64,000 bases of DNA from Asterias amurensis (GCF_032118995.1 NC_092661.1:8494494-8558493), one strand, 5' to 3'. Numbered from the stretch's first letter, positions 11,201 to 38,819 are shown. Notes: generated from the sequence alone by a model not told the origin. Made by a program: numbers and translations.

Positions 11201-13760
11201 AAGTTTTTTCTGTCTTATTGGTTTTGGGTGTTTTTCTTAAAATAAAAAACTTTTTAAACTCCAAAAATATTCAAACAAGATATGTTTTACAAAACGGGCT
11301 GGACGTTTGAAATCATACTGAAATTGATTTTAAATTCATTCGAAAGTTCAAGTTTTTCTCAAGATGAGAAGGAACAGAGAAAGGAAAGAGGGGTCGACGG
11401 GGAGTAGTTTAAACTCTAAAAATATTCAAACAAGATATGTTTTACAAAACGGGCTGAACGTTTGAAATCATACTGAAATTGATTTTAAATTCATTCAAAA
11501 GTTCAAGTTTTTCTCAAGTTGAGAAGGAATAGAGAAAGGAAAGAGGGGTCGAGGGGGAGTAGTTGGGGAAGCTAGGGGATAAAGCTTCGATCAAACTTCC
11601 TGCGAGTACAATACAAATTTTGGCATCACAAAATTCGCAACGAATAGTTCACATCAGTTGATTTGTGCTCAACTTCTGTGAAACATTCGCTGCAAAAAAA
11701 ACAACAGCCATGTGATGGCAACATTCGCTTCGCATTCACAGTGTGTATGAACCAGGCTTGAGGCAGAAATGACCTACCACTTCTCATTATACTGACACCA
11801 CAGTTACCATGCTCAAACTGCACCCCGTTGTACTGGCATCCAGTCGGTGTTGTAACCACTGTCTCCTTGTAGGGAAGTTGGTTTAGGCCTTCTTCAACAA
11901 TGAGCCGGATCTGAGAAGTACAAAAAAAGACAACAAGAAAACCAAGAGAGAATGAACACTTTGATGCAAGAGGAGAAAAGACCAATCCATTAAGCTCCGC
12001 TCCATTGCATATTAACCAACCACAACCCATTGCGCCACCAAAAGTCAGACAAAATTAAGTCTGACATGCATTCGCGTACGCTTGGCGCGCGCAGCTGAGT
12101 TGCATTGGAAAGGCTCACATGTTTTTGCTCACACATGCGCCGTTGGGGAGCCTAATGGATCGGTCAATTGACACATCAGAGCAATGTTTGGATGTAAAAC
12201 TTCAAACAATAGGTGTTTGATTTTCTCAAGCCAAATTCTGATTTTTCACAATGTTACAAGGGTGCTTAGAAATACATCGGTACATTGTTAACAAATGTTA
12301 GCCCCTGCCTAAAGTGATTTTACTAGACAAGAAAAATTTCCACACAGACGTTGTAAAAAATGACTACAATAGTACAAGTGTCATTACCTACAATCAACCA
12401 CATAAATGAAATCACATTTTTTTACAAGGGGACAATTTTAAGTGAAGTCTTTTAAATGACAGAACCGATTGGGACTCTGGGAATAAAGAATATCACTTAC
12501 TAATCTGTCAGCGTAGAATACAAAATCGCCTCTGGAAGTTGCCCTGAAAATATGTTATAAAATAAAAACATTAATAAGGGCCAAATAATTAATTTAATAA
12601 ATCAATCATTTCATCATATAATTATCTTTTCTTCAACAACAGTAATTTAACAAATATTTTAGTACTAGAGTGGTGATGAACAAAACCTCCACAAAAGACT
12701 GCTGCTTTAACTCGCTGGCCAATAGACCGATCCACTAAGCTCCGCCCCATTGCGTATTGACCAATCACAAGGCAACGAAGGTCCGACAAATATGGTCCGA
12801 CATGCGTGCGCGTATCTTGGCACGCGCGTCAGAGTTGTGCAGAAAGGCATTGGAGAACCCCACGTGTTCTTGCTCACACGTGCGTCGTGGGCGGAGCCTT
12901 CTCGATCGGTCTATTGATGAACAGGAAATAAAGAATTTTAAAAATACATTAAACGTTACATTAGTATTAGTAAACAATCATTATAGGGACCCACTTATTT
13001 TACTCAACTGGCTGAGTGACTGAGACATTTAAAGTTAGACTAGTACATTGTTTAATAAATGTCAATGATTAAAATAATACGGAAAGACCCCAATCTATCA
13101 AGTCGGCAGGAGGGAGGTTACGTTATTGCAACTAGTTTATAGGCCATAGCATAATTGGAGGATGTATTTTCCTTCCTCCATCAATGATACATCCTGCAGG
13201 CCAATCTAGCCCAGGTTGGACTCCTCCGTTGACGTCCTACCAGGGCTACCTCCAATCATGTTCTACCACTACTACCAGTTCTACTCGAGAGGACCCCTCA
13301 AACACGTCAAAGAACATGAGTCTTGTTTGAGTTGAGGTTTGTTCCACTATTGTTTAAACCTCATCATCTGCATAATTCCAGTACTGCCTGGGTGCGTTCG
13401 ATGCCCCTACTGACTGACTGAACAGAGTAGGCCTTTTGCAGTCTACAATATCAATAATAGTAAAACATGTACATGGTTTGTAACATTTTTGATAATTAAT
13501 ATAACAACTTAGCATTTAAAATTCTTAAAATACAACACAATCAACAGGCCCTACTTTACTTTATATTATAAATTTTAGTTTTTACATAAATTTTAGTTAA
13601 CTTACTTTTTTAGTCAACTTTTATTAACTTACTTATTTCTAATAGTTGTCTGTAGTTCCCTTATTTGGTCATTAGCCTTTAGTAATCGTAACTGAGGACC
13701 AAAGTCATCCATTTCTATGCTATTTGTTCCAAACTCTTTCTTTTTCTCAACTTCACCCAT
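8236..13760 (-). CDS. UPRT: Uracil phosphoribosyltransferase homologue, six exons, 223 aa
   Basis: Exons in order of transcription: 13760-13633, 12543-12501, 11910-11778, 10379-10218, 9186-9088 and 8342-8236 (stop TGA). All introns are GT-AG; the exons total 672 nt with consistent phase. Start is ATG at 13760. Key stretches: ANDQIRELQTTIRNK, SRGDFVFYADRL, IRLIVEEGLNQLPYKE, GNCGVSIMRSGEAMEHGLRD, YAKFPPDIHKRR, MYPILNSGNTV (PRPP loop) and HPVTPNHFGQKYFGTD at the C-terminus. The family makes UMP from uracil and PRPP, but animal members replace the acidic residue before the PRPP loop by Tyr and lack the GDAGDR uracil-binding segment. Both animal features are seen here, so catalytic activity is uncertain. 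It is shorter than human UPRT (about 309 aa) at the N-terminus only. Divergent from ABCB7. Confidence 0.95.
8540..8780. mobile_element. MITE family 3 fragment downstream of the UPRT fifth exon
   Basis: A half-element ending ATTGTCCAGTGCCTTTAA and containing the family 3 core (CTTCAGAGCGGAGCCATTTCTCACAATG and CTACGTTTCTTCAG-type sequence). Immediately upstream, 8425-8540 resembles another short repeat (GCCTGTAAGCACAAAAAACTTGC) also seen near 30440. Lies in the last UPRT intron. Confidence 0.6.
9555..9720. repeat. Foldback element in UPRT intron
   Basis: A near palindrome: GGGAATCAAAGTGTGTTGAA and CAACTAGTGGTTTAA on the left pair with TTAAACCACTAGTTG and CACACATTGATTCCC on the right, with a second pairing GGTAAATT/AATTTACC in the centre. 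Arms of about 75 bp. No coding content. Confidence 0.65.
10039..10190. repeat. Foldback element in UPRT intron
   Basis: Arms GGGACTTTGGGACGCTAGGT-GGAAGCAGACTTACCAGGTAAA and the imperfect complement TTTACCTGGTTAGTCTGCTTCC-AACTAGCATCCTAAAAGTCCCC. It ends about 30 bp before the fourth UPRT exon. The minus-strand open frame here is partly this element and partly the exon. Confidence 0.65.
10476..10835. mobile_element. MITE family 3, UPRT intron
   Basis: Begins AAAGGCACTGGACACCTTTA and contains the family core (AATAACAAACCTGTGAAAAT, CTCAATTGGTCATCAAAG, AACACCCTTGTTGCAC, GGAGCCGTTTCTCACAATG). The far terminus is degraded. Family copies in this window: 8540-8780, 21797-22151, 26942-27254, 31424-31806, 31808-32177 and a fragment at 57444. 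Confidence 0.75.
11256..11565. repeat. 155-bp tandem duplication in UPRT intron
   Basis: Two adjacent copies (11256-11410 and 11411-11565) starting AAACTC(C/T)(A/T)AAAATATTCAAAC and ending GGGGAGTAGTT, differing at a few positions. No coding content. A recent local duplication. Confidence 0.85.
12721..12915. mobile_element. 195-bp MITE with AATAGACCGATC termini
   Basis: Terminal inverted repeats AATAGACCGATC/GATCGGTCTATT, GC-rich interior (CGTGCGCGTATCTTGGCACG). A diverged relative lies at about 11983-12170 (AGACCAATCCATTAAGCTCC to TAATGGATCGGTCAATT). The plus-strand 88-aa frame across it is a by-product of the element. Confidence 0.8.
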
Positions 13761-14036
13761 TAAAATAACGTGCTAGAACTCTCCCTATTCAAATGCGTTG
13801 GAGGCCATGTGCCCTGCAACACCTCAAAATGGGCATCCCTACGTCAAAATATAAAACCAAATTTACAAAACCTAATTGCTCCCAAAAAGCCTTTATTTTA
13901 CTCAGAATGAAGATCGTGATAATAATAAATAACAGTATGATTAACAAGGATTAACTAGAACTCCAATTTAAAAGAAAATCTTAATGTTTGCAAATCAAAA
14001 ATCACTCCGCCATTTTCCCAGCATGCAGCATTCAAG
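13761..14036. promoter_or_regulatory. Head-to-head UPRT/ABCB7 promoter
   Basis: Only 276 bp separate the two start codons. Close to the ABCB7 ATG are CCGCCATTTT (14007-14016), a reverse-complement YY1-type motif, and TTCCCAGCATGC (14015-14026), which matches the core of the ZNF143/THAP11 site. A second YY1-like AAGATGG overlaps the ABCB7 start. No TATA box is obvious. These motifs are common in promoters of mitochondrial and housekeeping genes, so a shared bidirectional promoter is likely (inference). Transcription start sites are not known. Confidence 0.65.
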
Positions 14037-30207
<16,171 letters not shown>

Positions 30208-33200
30208 CGATCATCCTTTTACCTTTACAAATAGTCCCAAACTTTATATCATTAAATAATTTTACTCTTTATCAATTTTTATTATCATGTTCTGCCAAGT
30301 GTCGACAAGAATATCTCTAACAGAAAGGATCTGCTTATTCTGGAGCCATCAGGGTCTCAAAGGTTTTATGTTTAATAGGATGATTTGTACTGTTTGGGTT
30401 AAAACAAAATTGGTGCTGGACATTCTAAGGCAAAATTTCATAGAGCTGCTTAAGCACAAAAAGTTGCTCAGCACCAAATAGTCGTGCTTACCAGAATAAG
30501 GTTACCAGCCAAACCTGCTCCTACATTAGCTTCAAGAAAATTATTAAGCAATATTTCCCGCTTAAGCAGCTCTATAAAATTGGGCCAAGTGTTTAAACAA
30601 AACCCAAATTTCTGTGTCTGTAAAACTTCATAGCTGATCCTAAAACTACGACAATCCCTCGTGCTTGAACACAGCGCACATGTTGCGCGATGGTTTGTTT
30701 TGATTCTGAACACTCTGCGTCACATGACCACTGCTGCTCGGAGTCGCCAACTGTTACTATTGAGATTACTTTATCATGTGATTTCTGCTTTTAAACTAAA
30801 TTTTCACATATTTTTTATTGGGATGAAATAATTGCTAAAAGCTAAAAAGATTTAAAAAAAGATTTGATTTTAAAGCACATAATTCCAGCTTCAGTGAAAC
30901 AAGTGTTTTTTCCTTCATGCCTGTAAATTTGCTATGTACAACATTAATTTATAACAGAAGCCGTTATTAAGTGATAAGGCTGCGTTGGTGTTGGTTTGTA
31001 AGAACGTGTTTGTCATGGTATAAATGGTAGTCTAGTATTTATTTATTTCCCAGGTTTAATCATAAGCCTTGATGCAATCTCTGGCTCTATGGCTGAATAG
31101 CTTCTGACTGGTACCCTTGAACACAGATACTGAAGAAAAAATAGGGAGACCGAAAAAAATTATAGCTAGATAGCTCAGTTGGTAGAGTGACAGCATGTTA
31201 ACGTGGAGGGCAGGTTAAAATCAAGATCGTGTAAACATTTCTTTGTTTAACCCAAAATATTTATGTAAATAGCAAAAAGGGTTAGAAAATAAGGCAAACT
31301 ATTGGTTTTATATAAATATTGGAAATTTTATGAAAGCACAGAATATAAGAGCCCCCCCCCTCAACTAACAAAAGACCCAAATTGAACACTAAAATTAGGA
31401 ATTCGCAAGTGGTTTGATGCATTAAAGACAGTGGACACTATTGGTAGTTACTCAAAATAATGATTTGCATTAAACCTCACTTGGTAAAGAGTAATGGGGA
31501 GAGGTTGGCAATAATAAAACATTATGAGAAACGGCTCCCTCTGAAGTGGAGTAGTTTTCGAGATAGAAGTAATTTTCCAAGAATTTGATTTCGAGACCTC
31601 AAGTTTAGACATTGAGGTCTCGAAATCAACTATATAAACGCACACAACTTCGTGTGACTAGGGTGTTTTCTTCTTTCATTATTATCTCGCAACTTTGATG
31701 ACCGATTGAGCTCAAATTTTCACTGGTTTGTTATTTTATGCATATGTTGAGATACACCAACTGTGTAGGCCAGTCTTTGACAATTACCAATAGTGTCCAC
31801 TGCCTTTAAAGGCACTAAGCACTGTTGGTAATTACTCAAAATTATGGTTAGCATAAAAACTAACTTGGTCACGAACAGTGGAGAGCTGTTGATTGTATAA
31901 ACTATTGATGTTTCTCATATGAGAACAACTCCCTCTGAAGTAACGTAGTCTTTGAGAACGAAGTAATTCCTCACTAAAATAATCAAAGACTTCAGGCCTG
32001 AAGCCTTTTATTAGGCATCTTAAGGCACTCATAAGTGCAACAAGGGGTGTTTTTTTTATTGCATTGTTGCAACTTCAATGACCAAATGAGCCCCAAATTT
32101 GATAGTTTATGCATGTTGAGATACACCAGTGACACGAGAATACTGGTCTTTGACAATCAAATGTGTCCAGTGCCTTTAATTAGTCGCTCGCCCCTTTTAT
32201 TATAACAATCTATGGTTTTCCCAATGCAGTTCGGCTATGAAGTTTCTTTTAAACTAATTTATTCTTCAAACTAAAAAGTGTGCAGAGGGAGCTACATAAT
32301 GGTTTAAAATTTGTTCTGGTATGCAGAAAGCCGTACGACTTGTTTTTACGCCCTGTGTTTTGGGGGGTTTACCTGCCGAGGCGTAGCTTGGAACTTATAT
32401 TAGAACAATTGTTCTGTGATCAAATTATACTTGAAAATCTGGACTCTATATAAAATAAACATGTGTTATTTTTATATTTGAACATACAGCGAAAATTACG
32501 GTGTGTCTTATGATTTATAACCCCTACCCAAACCTACCTAAACACGTCATCCTGTCAGTCTGAGCAGCATGTCTATTAAAATTATAGGAATTTTCCGTTT
32601 TGTGTGCACAATCCGCATATATTCCGCCATCCCGATCGCTCTCCTTTCTCAGCAGGAGGAGTGCAAAAACTCCGATGTGACAGGAGATGATGTGCCCCCC
32701 CCCCATGGGCGCCAACCGGGGGGGGGGGGGTACGACAGGGGGACATGCCCCCTCCCCGGGCCCCCCATCATTTGGAGGGTGGGGGCACAATATCAATGTC
32801 CCCCATCTTGTTGACCACCTTTATCATGAAGCCCAAGTATTGCACTGTGTAAGACCAAACCCTGTGTCCCGCCATGGGCATTAATTCTGGGGGGGGGGGG
32901 GGCAAAGGATGACACAACTTTTTGAAGGGTTGGGTACAATGTATCAAATGTCCCCCCTCAAAATTGGTCCAAGATTGCACCACAGAGCATCTGAAATGCG
33001 AAATTTTCCCGGGCCCTTGAGCGGGCCCAGACCCACGTCATAAATCCATTCCTGAAGGTGCTGTTAACCCAAAATGTTCTACTGCTGCGCATTTTTTAAG
33101 GCTTTATGTTCTTTTGGCCAAAGATTGCACCACAGAGGATCTAAAATTGGAAGAAGAAAAAAAACCCGGCCCCTTATGAGCGGGCCCGGACCCACGCCGT

Positions 33201-34430
33201 AAAGGCTTCACATTCGCATGCTAGCTTTTGGACAGATTTTCTCCCTAAAATTTAAAGTCTTATAAAGACTTTTTGTTATGTTTCATTCATTATGCCTGCT
33301 TTTGGCCGAAGATTGCACCACAGAGCATCCAAAATGAAAAAAAAAAATTCCCGGGCCCTTGAGCTGGTCCAGACCCACGCCGTAAAGGCTTCACACTCGC
33401 ATGCTAGTATCGCTTTTTGACAGATTTGCCCCCTAAAATTCGTGTCACAGATCACACCTGAAGATGACCAAAAAGGTTCTGTACTGCTGCTCACATTTTA
33501 AAAGCTTTATGTTTTGTTTCATTCATTATGCCTGTTATTGGCCTTTGATTGCACCTCAGAGAGCATCTAAAAGTAGTGTAACAGGTGGTTATCGATGATA
33601 AATACAACATATTTGTGTCTTAAAAATAGAGTTTCAACAAGCAACAATTGCTCCTGGAAAGGACGTATGAAAGTGCACCGATCATTGTATTATAAAAACA
33701 AAATCAATAGATCTACGATAAATACAATTTTACACAATGTGTGTCTAACAAAATCGAGTTTCAACGAGCAACAAGTGCTTCTAGAAGTAATAACGTAAAA
33801 GGACGTGGTTATTATCTGTTTGCAGCGATGGACAAATCCCGTTTCCATAATTGTATTACTATAACTGCCTCATCACATCACGTCGTTCTAACCGCAAACT
33901 GCCTCCAAATTACTGCACGTTTTAAAGATGCTATGTCAGATTTTTGGCCCCAAACATTAAAAAATATATTTTTTTGAGTGAATGGTATTTCAAAGAGTAT
34001 CACCCGCTCTAACGAAAACAAATAATTTTTTACTTTTAATGGTAAGGAACCATGACAACAATTTAAAACGTTTCTTATAAAACACATTAGAATTGGTCAC
34101 GTGATATTTTTAGCACTTTTGAGCACTTTATTTCACTGCTACTAATAATTGGCGGACTTTTTCGAGCAATGGCTCAAATGAAAGCTTGTAACTTTCTCGA
34201 CCCCCATCAAAATACCTATTGAATTTTAAATCAAAATGTTTGGGTAAAATCGGCCAAAAAACTGACATAGCATCTTTAACTGGATTTAAACTCTGGTGGT
34301 TGCATGGCGTTAACAATTTAATATTCAACTTCAATTGATTTTGATCTCCTGTGGCATTTAAGCGGTGACGTTAAGACTGAAGTTTTCTCCACGATGTGAT
34401 TGATGTTTCCTTTTTTGGTGTTATGATTAG
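30208..34430. other. Intergenic region, repeats only
   Basis: Between the ABCB7 stop and the lectin cluster. It holds a small repeat at about 30425-30590 (GAGCTGCTTAAGCACAAA / TTAAGCAGCTCTATAAAATT inverted ends), a tRNA-like head at 31163-31240, two back-to-back MITE family 3 copies (31424-31806 and 31808-32177, sharing TTTAAA at the junction) and a GC-rich repeat zone at 32650-33570. No convincing exon was found. Confidence 0.6.
32650..33570. repeat. GC-rich irregular tandem repeat
   Basis: The phrase GATTGCACCACAGAG recurs at about 32973, 33123, 33311 and (diverged) 33547, each of the first three followed by CCCGG(G/C)CCC...GAGC(G/T)GG(C/T)CC(A/C/G)GACCCACG. Spacing is 150, 188 and 236 bp. 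The first part has long C and G runs. Looks like an imperfect tandem array or repeated insertion; short open frames are not credible genes. Confidence 0.65.
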
Positions 34431-35010
34431 CACAGGTTGGTTGTTTTTCTTTCTGTCCAAATCAAAGCAGTTGACACCCTCAGTCAGTCGAAGCGTGAAC
34501 AATTCATGAAAGACATAAGAAAGGTACTAAAAGCAAACAGGTTGGACTCATCAGTTTGGGGGATGAGTATAGTAGGAAGGTGTACTATTCACGATTTCTA
34601 TTTACCCAATCAATATTTTCCCAGTGTGTTTTCCCACGCAGTCAATATTTTTCTTTGCAAGAGCCATTTTTCAGAGGGAGTAAATTACTTTTTTATCCAT
34701 ATCAAAATAATAACAAGTAATATCGCTTGTGGCTGAAGTTGATTGGCCAATAAAGTATCTTACAAACAATTGTGGCTTCTGAATGGTTGGACCAACGCTG
34801 GTGTTCATGTTTATTCATAATTCGTTGTTGGTGATAGCCAATCAAAGTGTGCGCTTTTTAGCAGACGACATCAGAAGCGAGCTTGGTTGCGAAACAGAAA
34901 TATGAGATATTACAACTCGTCTGCGATGCAACCGTTTAGGTCGACTTTGTCTCTCTGAGAAGAATATTATTCGTACTCGGGGGGAGCTGTATCAAATTAC
35001 GTATCGTATT
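34430..35010 (+). promoter_or_regulatory. Upstream module of lectin A1
   Basis: About 580 bp that recurs upstream of A2 (45450-46070) and, in part, at 62455-62915. The 3' 260 bp (from about 34737) is shared with type B genes too. Conserved points: GTTCATGTTTATTCAT (contains a forkhead-like TGTTTAT), AGCCAATCAAAGTGTGCGC (CCAAT box joined to ATCAAAG, a TCF/LEF-like core), GATGCAACCGTTT and CGACTTTGTCTCTCTGAGAA. The transcription start is not known. Confidence 0.6.
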
Positions 35011-35442
35011 AAGTAATCTTGTGTTTATCCACGCCAAATTGTTCATAGTTTAAAGAACACTATTCACAACATTTTGTCAGACCGACAGATTAAGATGTTG
35101 ACTCCAAACTGTAACGCATCACAACTTGTTTGAAGATTTATTCACCCAGTTTGTTATTTTCCTTCGTAACCTCTTCAGGAGAATTTATCCCAACTAGGAA
35201 GCGATGTGAAAGCCTAACAACTGAACAGCAAACCATTATTGAATTTGATACATTCACAAGATTGATATTAAAGTCAACACTGTTTACACTTTGATGATGC
35301 GAAAGAAGTAACCATCGGAAACATCAACCAAAGAAACACTTCTGTGTGTAAATTTCAACGACGGAGCAGTTCATATCCGAACTGCAACCGGCACAGTATA
35401 CTCGCACGTTAACGTGTAGAGACATTTCCTCTAGGCGCCAAA

Positions 35443-35964
35443 ATGTATTTTGTGTTCTTCATATCGTTCACTGCCTTGCTAGAAAGCTGTTGTTTTGGAG
35501 AAGTTGCATCTCAAGATCAGCAATGTTCTACTTTTATGAGTGACGACTCATCATGTCCGGAGTCTTGGCATTACTGGGGAATCTCATGCTACAGGGTCAC
35601 GGAGAAGACATTTACCTGGGCGGATGCTAAAGACGAGTGTAGAAACCTGGGTGGTGTTCTGGGTGTACCAAGCTCTGATCAAGAAAACGAGTTTATAGCG
35701 CAATTGATTCCATCTAGTAAGGGAGTATGGCTCGATTGTAATGATCTCGAGGTCGAGGGGAAATGGAAGTGCAGAGAGGGTAACGTAGAGGTCGCTTACA
35801 GAAACTGGTACTTTACTGAACCGAATAATGTGAAAGACGATGAAGATTGTGCAGCCCTGAATAACGGGTACGATGAGAAGCGCCAATGGCATGATTTGAG
35901 TTGCAGCAGCAGCACAGAAAGAGCTCTTTGCAAAATGGCTGGTAGACCAGTTCTTCACGTGTGA
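35443..35964 (+). CDS. Secreted C-type lectin, type A1, 173 aa, intronless
   Basis: Residues 1-23 are a signal peptide (hydrophobic VFFISFTALL). One C-type lectin-like domain covers about 38-165: SCPESWHYWGISCY opens it (long-form Cys pair), then DECRNLGG, WLDCNDLEVEGKWKC, EPN at 126-128, EDC, WHD at 149-151, LSC and ALCK. EPN is the motif of mannose-type sugar specificity. The usual WND Ca2+ site is WHD, so calcium binding is plausible but not certain. A single exon with ATG directly after GGCGCCAAA. The shared upstream module precedes it by about 430 bp; the gene 3' of it is the type B lectin. An AATAAA at 36431-36436 may end the transcript. Likely an extracellular sugar-binding immune protein (inference). 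Confidence 0.9.
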   Translation: MYFVFFISFTALLESCCFGEVASQDQQCSTFMSDDSSCPESWHYWGISCYRVTEKTFTWADAKDECRNLGGVLGVPSSDQENEFIAQLIPSSKGVWLDCNDLEVEGKWKCREGNVEVAYRNWYFTEPNNVKDDEDCAALNNGYDEKRQWHDLSCSSSTERALCKMAGRPVLHV

Positions 35965-36289
35965 CAATTTGATCATCGAAGCTTCGAGTCGATATAGTTT
36001 TAAAACATTATTCATAAATACCCCAGACAGTTTCTCTACTCCTATTGGTGGAGAGCGCGTCACGTGGGGGTGTTTAAACGGTTGATAATGACCAATGTTT
36101 ATATTCGATTATCACACGGAACGCAATGGACCCTTCCCGTGAAATAATTTTATGCTATTAGTAACATCGCGTAATCTACTTCTAAGCGCGCGCGTAATCT
36201 ATTTCTTAGCTGCGTTCAACCTTTGTCGAAGTATTTACGGTTAGTTTGGTTTGCCCCTCTACGTTACTCATTGGTATCGAAACACGAAA

Positions 36290-36960
36290 CAACTTTACGA
36301 TATCTCGGGATTCACAATATGGGGCGCCACCATGAGTTTCTAAATGGAAGAGAGGAGGCCGACCGGTGACATCGACTCTTTGAATATTGGAAATGACTCA
36401 TTTGGGTTTTGAGTCGAGATGGAAATGAACAATAAAACATTTCATTTGTCCACCGACCAGTGGATACAATCGATGAACTAAGGCATAGTTTCCGTGCACG
36501 GTCACAATAGTTACAATAACATCTGACGGCCACGATTGATAATGAAGAGAATTAACGCGTTCCGTATCTCAGCCTGTATGAAAACCGATTGACTTGTTTG
36601 TACATTATTGCCAACACGTCACTTCAAAGATTTATACCGGAACTTCTGTGGCTGCCCCGATTACGCGATGGCAGACGTCACTGCTGAGAAATTGGTACAA
36701 TAGACTTATTTTTGGAGTAACCTTTGTCGTATCTTGCAGATTTTAATACCAATATGAAGCGACATGACTTTAATTAGCTTCATAGTTTGTATCGATGGAA
36801 AGAGTTGACTAAGGCGTTACCCTGACAACATATCATGTTTGTCGGTCCCTTGCCTTTGTTGATGGATTGCAGATTTGTCTTACCCGTGGAGCTGGTCATT
36901 TTTTGGAGGCTAAATTTGTAAAGACTGGTATTTTGTTTTCAATCCAGAAAGAATACAAAA
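36290..36960 (+). repeat. Duplicated spacer between type A and type B lectins, copy 1
   Basis: Starts TATCTCGGGATTCACAATATGGGGCG and runs to CCAGAAAGAATACAAAACACG. Close copies are at 48170-48900 and, split by a transposon, 57480-57818 plus 58535-58735. A more diverged piece is at 43970-44100. It contains AATAAA near its start. No coding content. Confidence 0.8.
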
Positions 36961-36964
36961 CACG

Positions 36965-37225
36965 TACCGTCTGTGGCTAAGCTGATTTTACCATATGCCA
37001 TTGCGAAAACTAGTGGCGTGTGAATGGTTAGACGACAGTTTGTGTTCATGTTTATTCATGATGCATTGTTGGAGTAAGCCAATCAAAGTGTGCGCATTTT
37101 TAGCAGGCGAAAGCAGAATTTGACGAGCTTGATTGCGAAACACAAAAGAGAGATTACACGATGCAACCGTTTGGGTCGACTTTGTCTCTCTGAGAAGAAC
37201 ATCGCTTGTACTTAAGGAGAGCTAT
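36965..37225 (+). promoter_or_regulatory. Upstream module of lectin B1
   Basis: Homologous to the 3' part of the A1 module: GTTCATGTTTATTCATGATG, AAGCCAATCAAAGTGTGCGC, CACGATGCAACCGTTTGGGT and CGACTTTGTCTCTCTGAGAA occur in the same order. Just 3' of it AGCTATATACC (37219-37229) is a TATA-like sequence about 80 bp before the start codon. It is absent as such from A genes, which have GAGCTGTATC there. Confidence 0.6.
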
Positions 37226-37308
37226 ATACCGGCAATGTTATCTCATTGTCGATTTATCTCCATCAGCGAGTCTTGTACATCTGTCTTGTATTCATTTTGA
37301 CGTCAATC

Positions 37309-38058
37309 ATGAAAACCTTAATTTTGTTATTCGCAGTTGCCTTTTATTTCGTTGTATCGAGCTGCAATGAAGGTTTTATCTGCCCCTCTGAGTGGGTGTT
37401 ATTTAGCGAGTCATGCTACAAGTCAGTGATGGAGAGAATGACTTTTGATAACGCAGTCGACACCTGTACCGCTCTGAGCAGCCGTGTGGCATTCCCTATG
37501 TCATTCACAGAGCACCAGTATATATTGGACATGGTAAGTTACGTCGGAGGAGGTGAATTCTGGGTTGGCTGCACTGATAGGGAGGAAGAAGGAAAGTGGG
37601 TGGAGCCTGGTGAGGGAGGCGAAGAATGTAGTTTCGTCTACTGGAGATCAGACGAACCCAACAATTTAGGAGGAGAAGATTGTGCCGTGATGGATCCTAA
37701 CTCCTATGGTCGTTGGGTGGATGTTTCGTGTACCTGGCTGAGGTACGTGCTCTGTCAGCGCCCCGCCGTCGCTCCATCCCCAACCACCCCGCAAATCAGC
37801 CTGCACTGCCTGCAAGCAGACACCAACGGCCGCTTCGCATCCAACTGCCTGACCGGTCACGTCATCAAGGAGTTACCGATCAAGGGCGTGGTCGCGTGTG
37901 GCTCAGCGTGCCGGGATGATCCTCGATGCCGCTCCTTCAATGTACGACTTGGACGCAGCAGCAAAGAGAAGATCTGCCAGCTCAATAACGTCACTCGTGA
38001 AGAAGCTGATAAAGCAGATATTGAGGTGGATAACTCTTGTTACTATTTCAACAACTGA
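37309..38058 (+). CDS. Secreted C-type lectin with PAN/Apple-like domain, type B1, 249 aa
   Basis: Start ATG at 37309 (MKTLILLFAVAFYFVVSS, a signal peptide); the longer open frame upstream begins at a TTG and lies in the promoter, so it was not used. C-type lectin domain at about 25-150: CPSEWVLFSESCYKS, DTCTALSS, FWVGCTD, EPN at 116-118, EDC, WVD at 136-138, VSC and LCQ. A Pro/Thr-rich linker (APSPTTPQ) leads to a second domain at about 163-249 with Cys pattern CLQAD...C...ACGSACRDDPRCRSFNV...CQLNN...SCYYF, which fits the PAN/Apple fold (protein or sugar binding). No intron. Its paralogue is at 49249. The domain pairing suggests a secreted recognition protein; the ligand is unknown. Confidence 0.9.
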   Translation: MKTLILLFAVAFYFVVSSCNEGFICPSEWVLFSESCYKSVMERMTFDNAVDTCTALSSRVAFPMSFTEHQYILDMVSYVGGGEFWVGCTDREEEGKWVEPGEGGEECSFVYWRSDEPNNLGGEDCAVMDPNSYGRWVDVSCTWLRYVLCQRPAVAPSPTTPQISLHCLQADTNGRFASNCLTGHVIKELPIKGVVACGSACRDDPRCRSFNVRLGRSSKEKICQLNNVTREEADKADIEVDNSCYYFNN

Positions 38059-38269
38059 CATTTAATACGAAAATAACAGACCGAAAGAGAACAAATCGAT
38101 TTGACTGCAAAGTTAGTTGAGAACGGATTGCTCTATCGATCTTAATCTTACCATCGATATGATTTTTGATCAGATATCGATGGCGACTTTCGGTAAGTTG
38201 CACTTTTGGAGTATATGAGCATTTTGCTTTAACTTAGCCCGGCAGCAACGAATCAACGTATGCTTCATT

Positions 38270-38815
38270 TTAATGACATCACGTCGCCTATAAACAATTT
38301 TTGAAACTATGACTTTTGGGGTTTTCCCTTTCACGAACCACATAATAATTCAAAAGTAGGATTCGGAACTTTGCTTGGTGGAAATACGATATAGTAAGGT
38401 TTGTGCAGTAGCACCATGTAGGACCTAATGACCTCGAGTTGGGGTGGTTCTGAAAAGAACCGTTGGTTTTCAACTCGACGTTTCAATCAGTATGGTCTGA
38501 TCGTCTTCTGGAGAAAGCTGTCTCCAGCTGGCTTTCTCGAGCAAACTGATTGGTAGAGTCTTTTTCGTTATAAAATAAATATCTGATTTTGTGAAGCTTG
38601 TAATTTGCAACACTTGTGATGAAAAAATGCAGTAGACACTAGTGCAACATCTGTTGCTTTTATTACATTTCTATGTGTGTTTTCAGTGAAATTTAAATGT
38701 GAACGCCGGTTAATGCAAAAAAATAGCTTTATAAAGGTTTTGTAGTAGGCAGTAATAACACCAAACCAATGAAGCTGAAATTGTCACAACAATTGCAGTA
38801 ACTTTGATGCTTCGC
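38270..38815 (+). repeat. Duplicated block downstream of type B lectin, copy 1
   Basis: Includes ACCACATAATAATTCAAAAG, the dispersed element ATATAGTAAGGTTTGTGCAG...GAACCGTTGGTTTTCAACTC, and GATCGTCTTCTGGAGAAAGC...GAGTCTTTTTCGTTATAAAAT. Copies at 50245-50650 and, from GATCGTCTTCTGG onwards, 41190-41520. No gene. Confidence 0.8.
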
Positions 38816-38819
38816 TTAA

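Noticed and set aside
32569-32884. Proline/glycine-rich frames
   Set aside because: Caused by C and G homopolymer runs in the GC-rich repeat.
35584-36063. Antisense open frame of 159 codons over lectin A1
   Set aside because: Shadow of the coding strand. A similar antisense frame over A2 (46669-47190) exists because the genes are paralogues. No signal peptide, domain or promoter.
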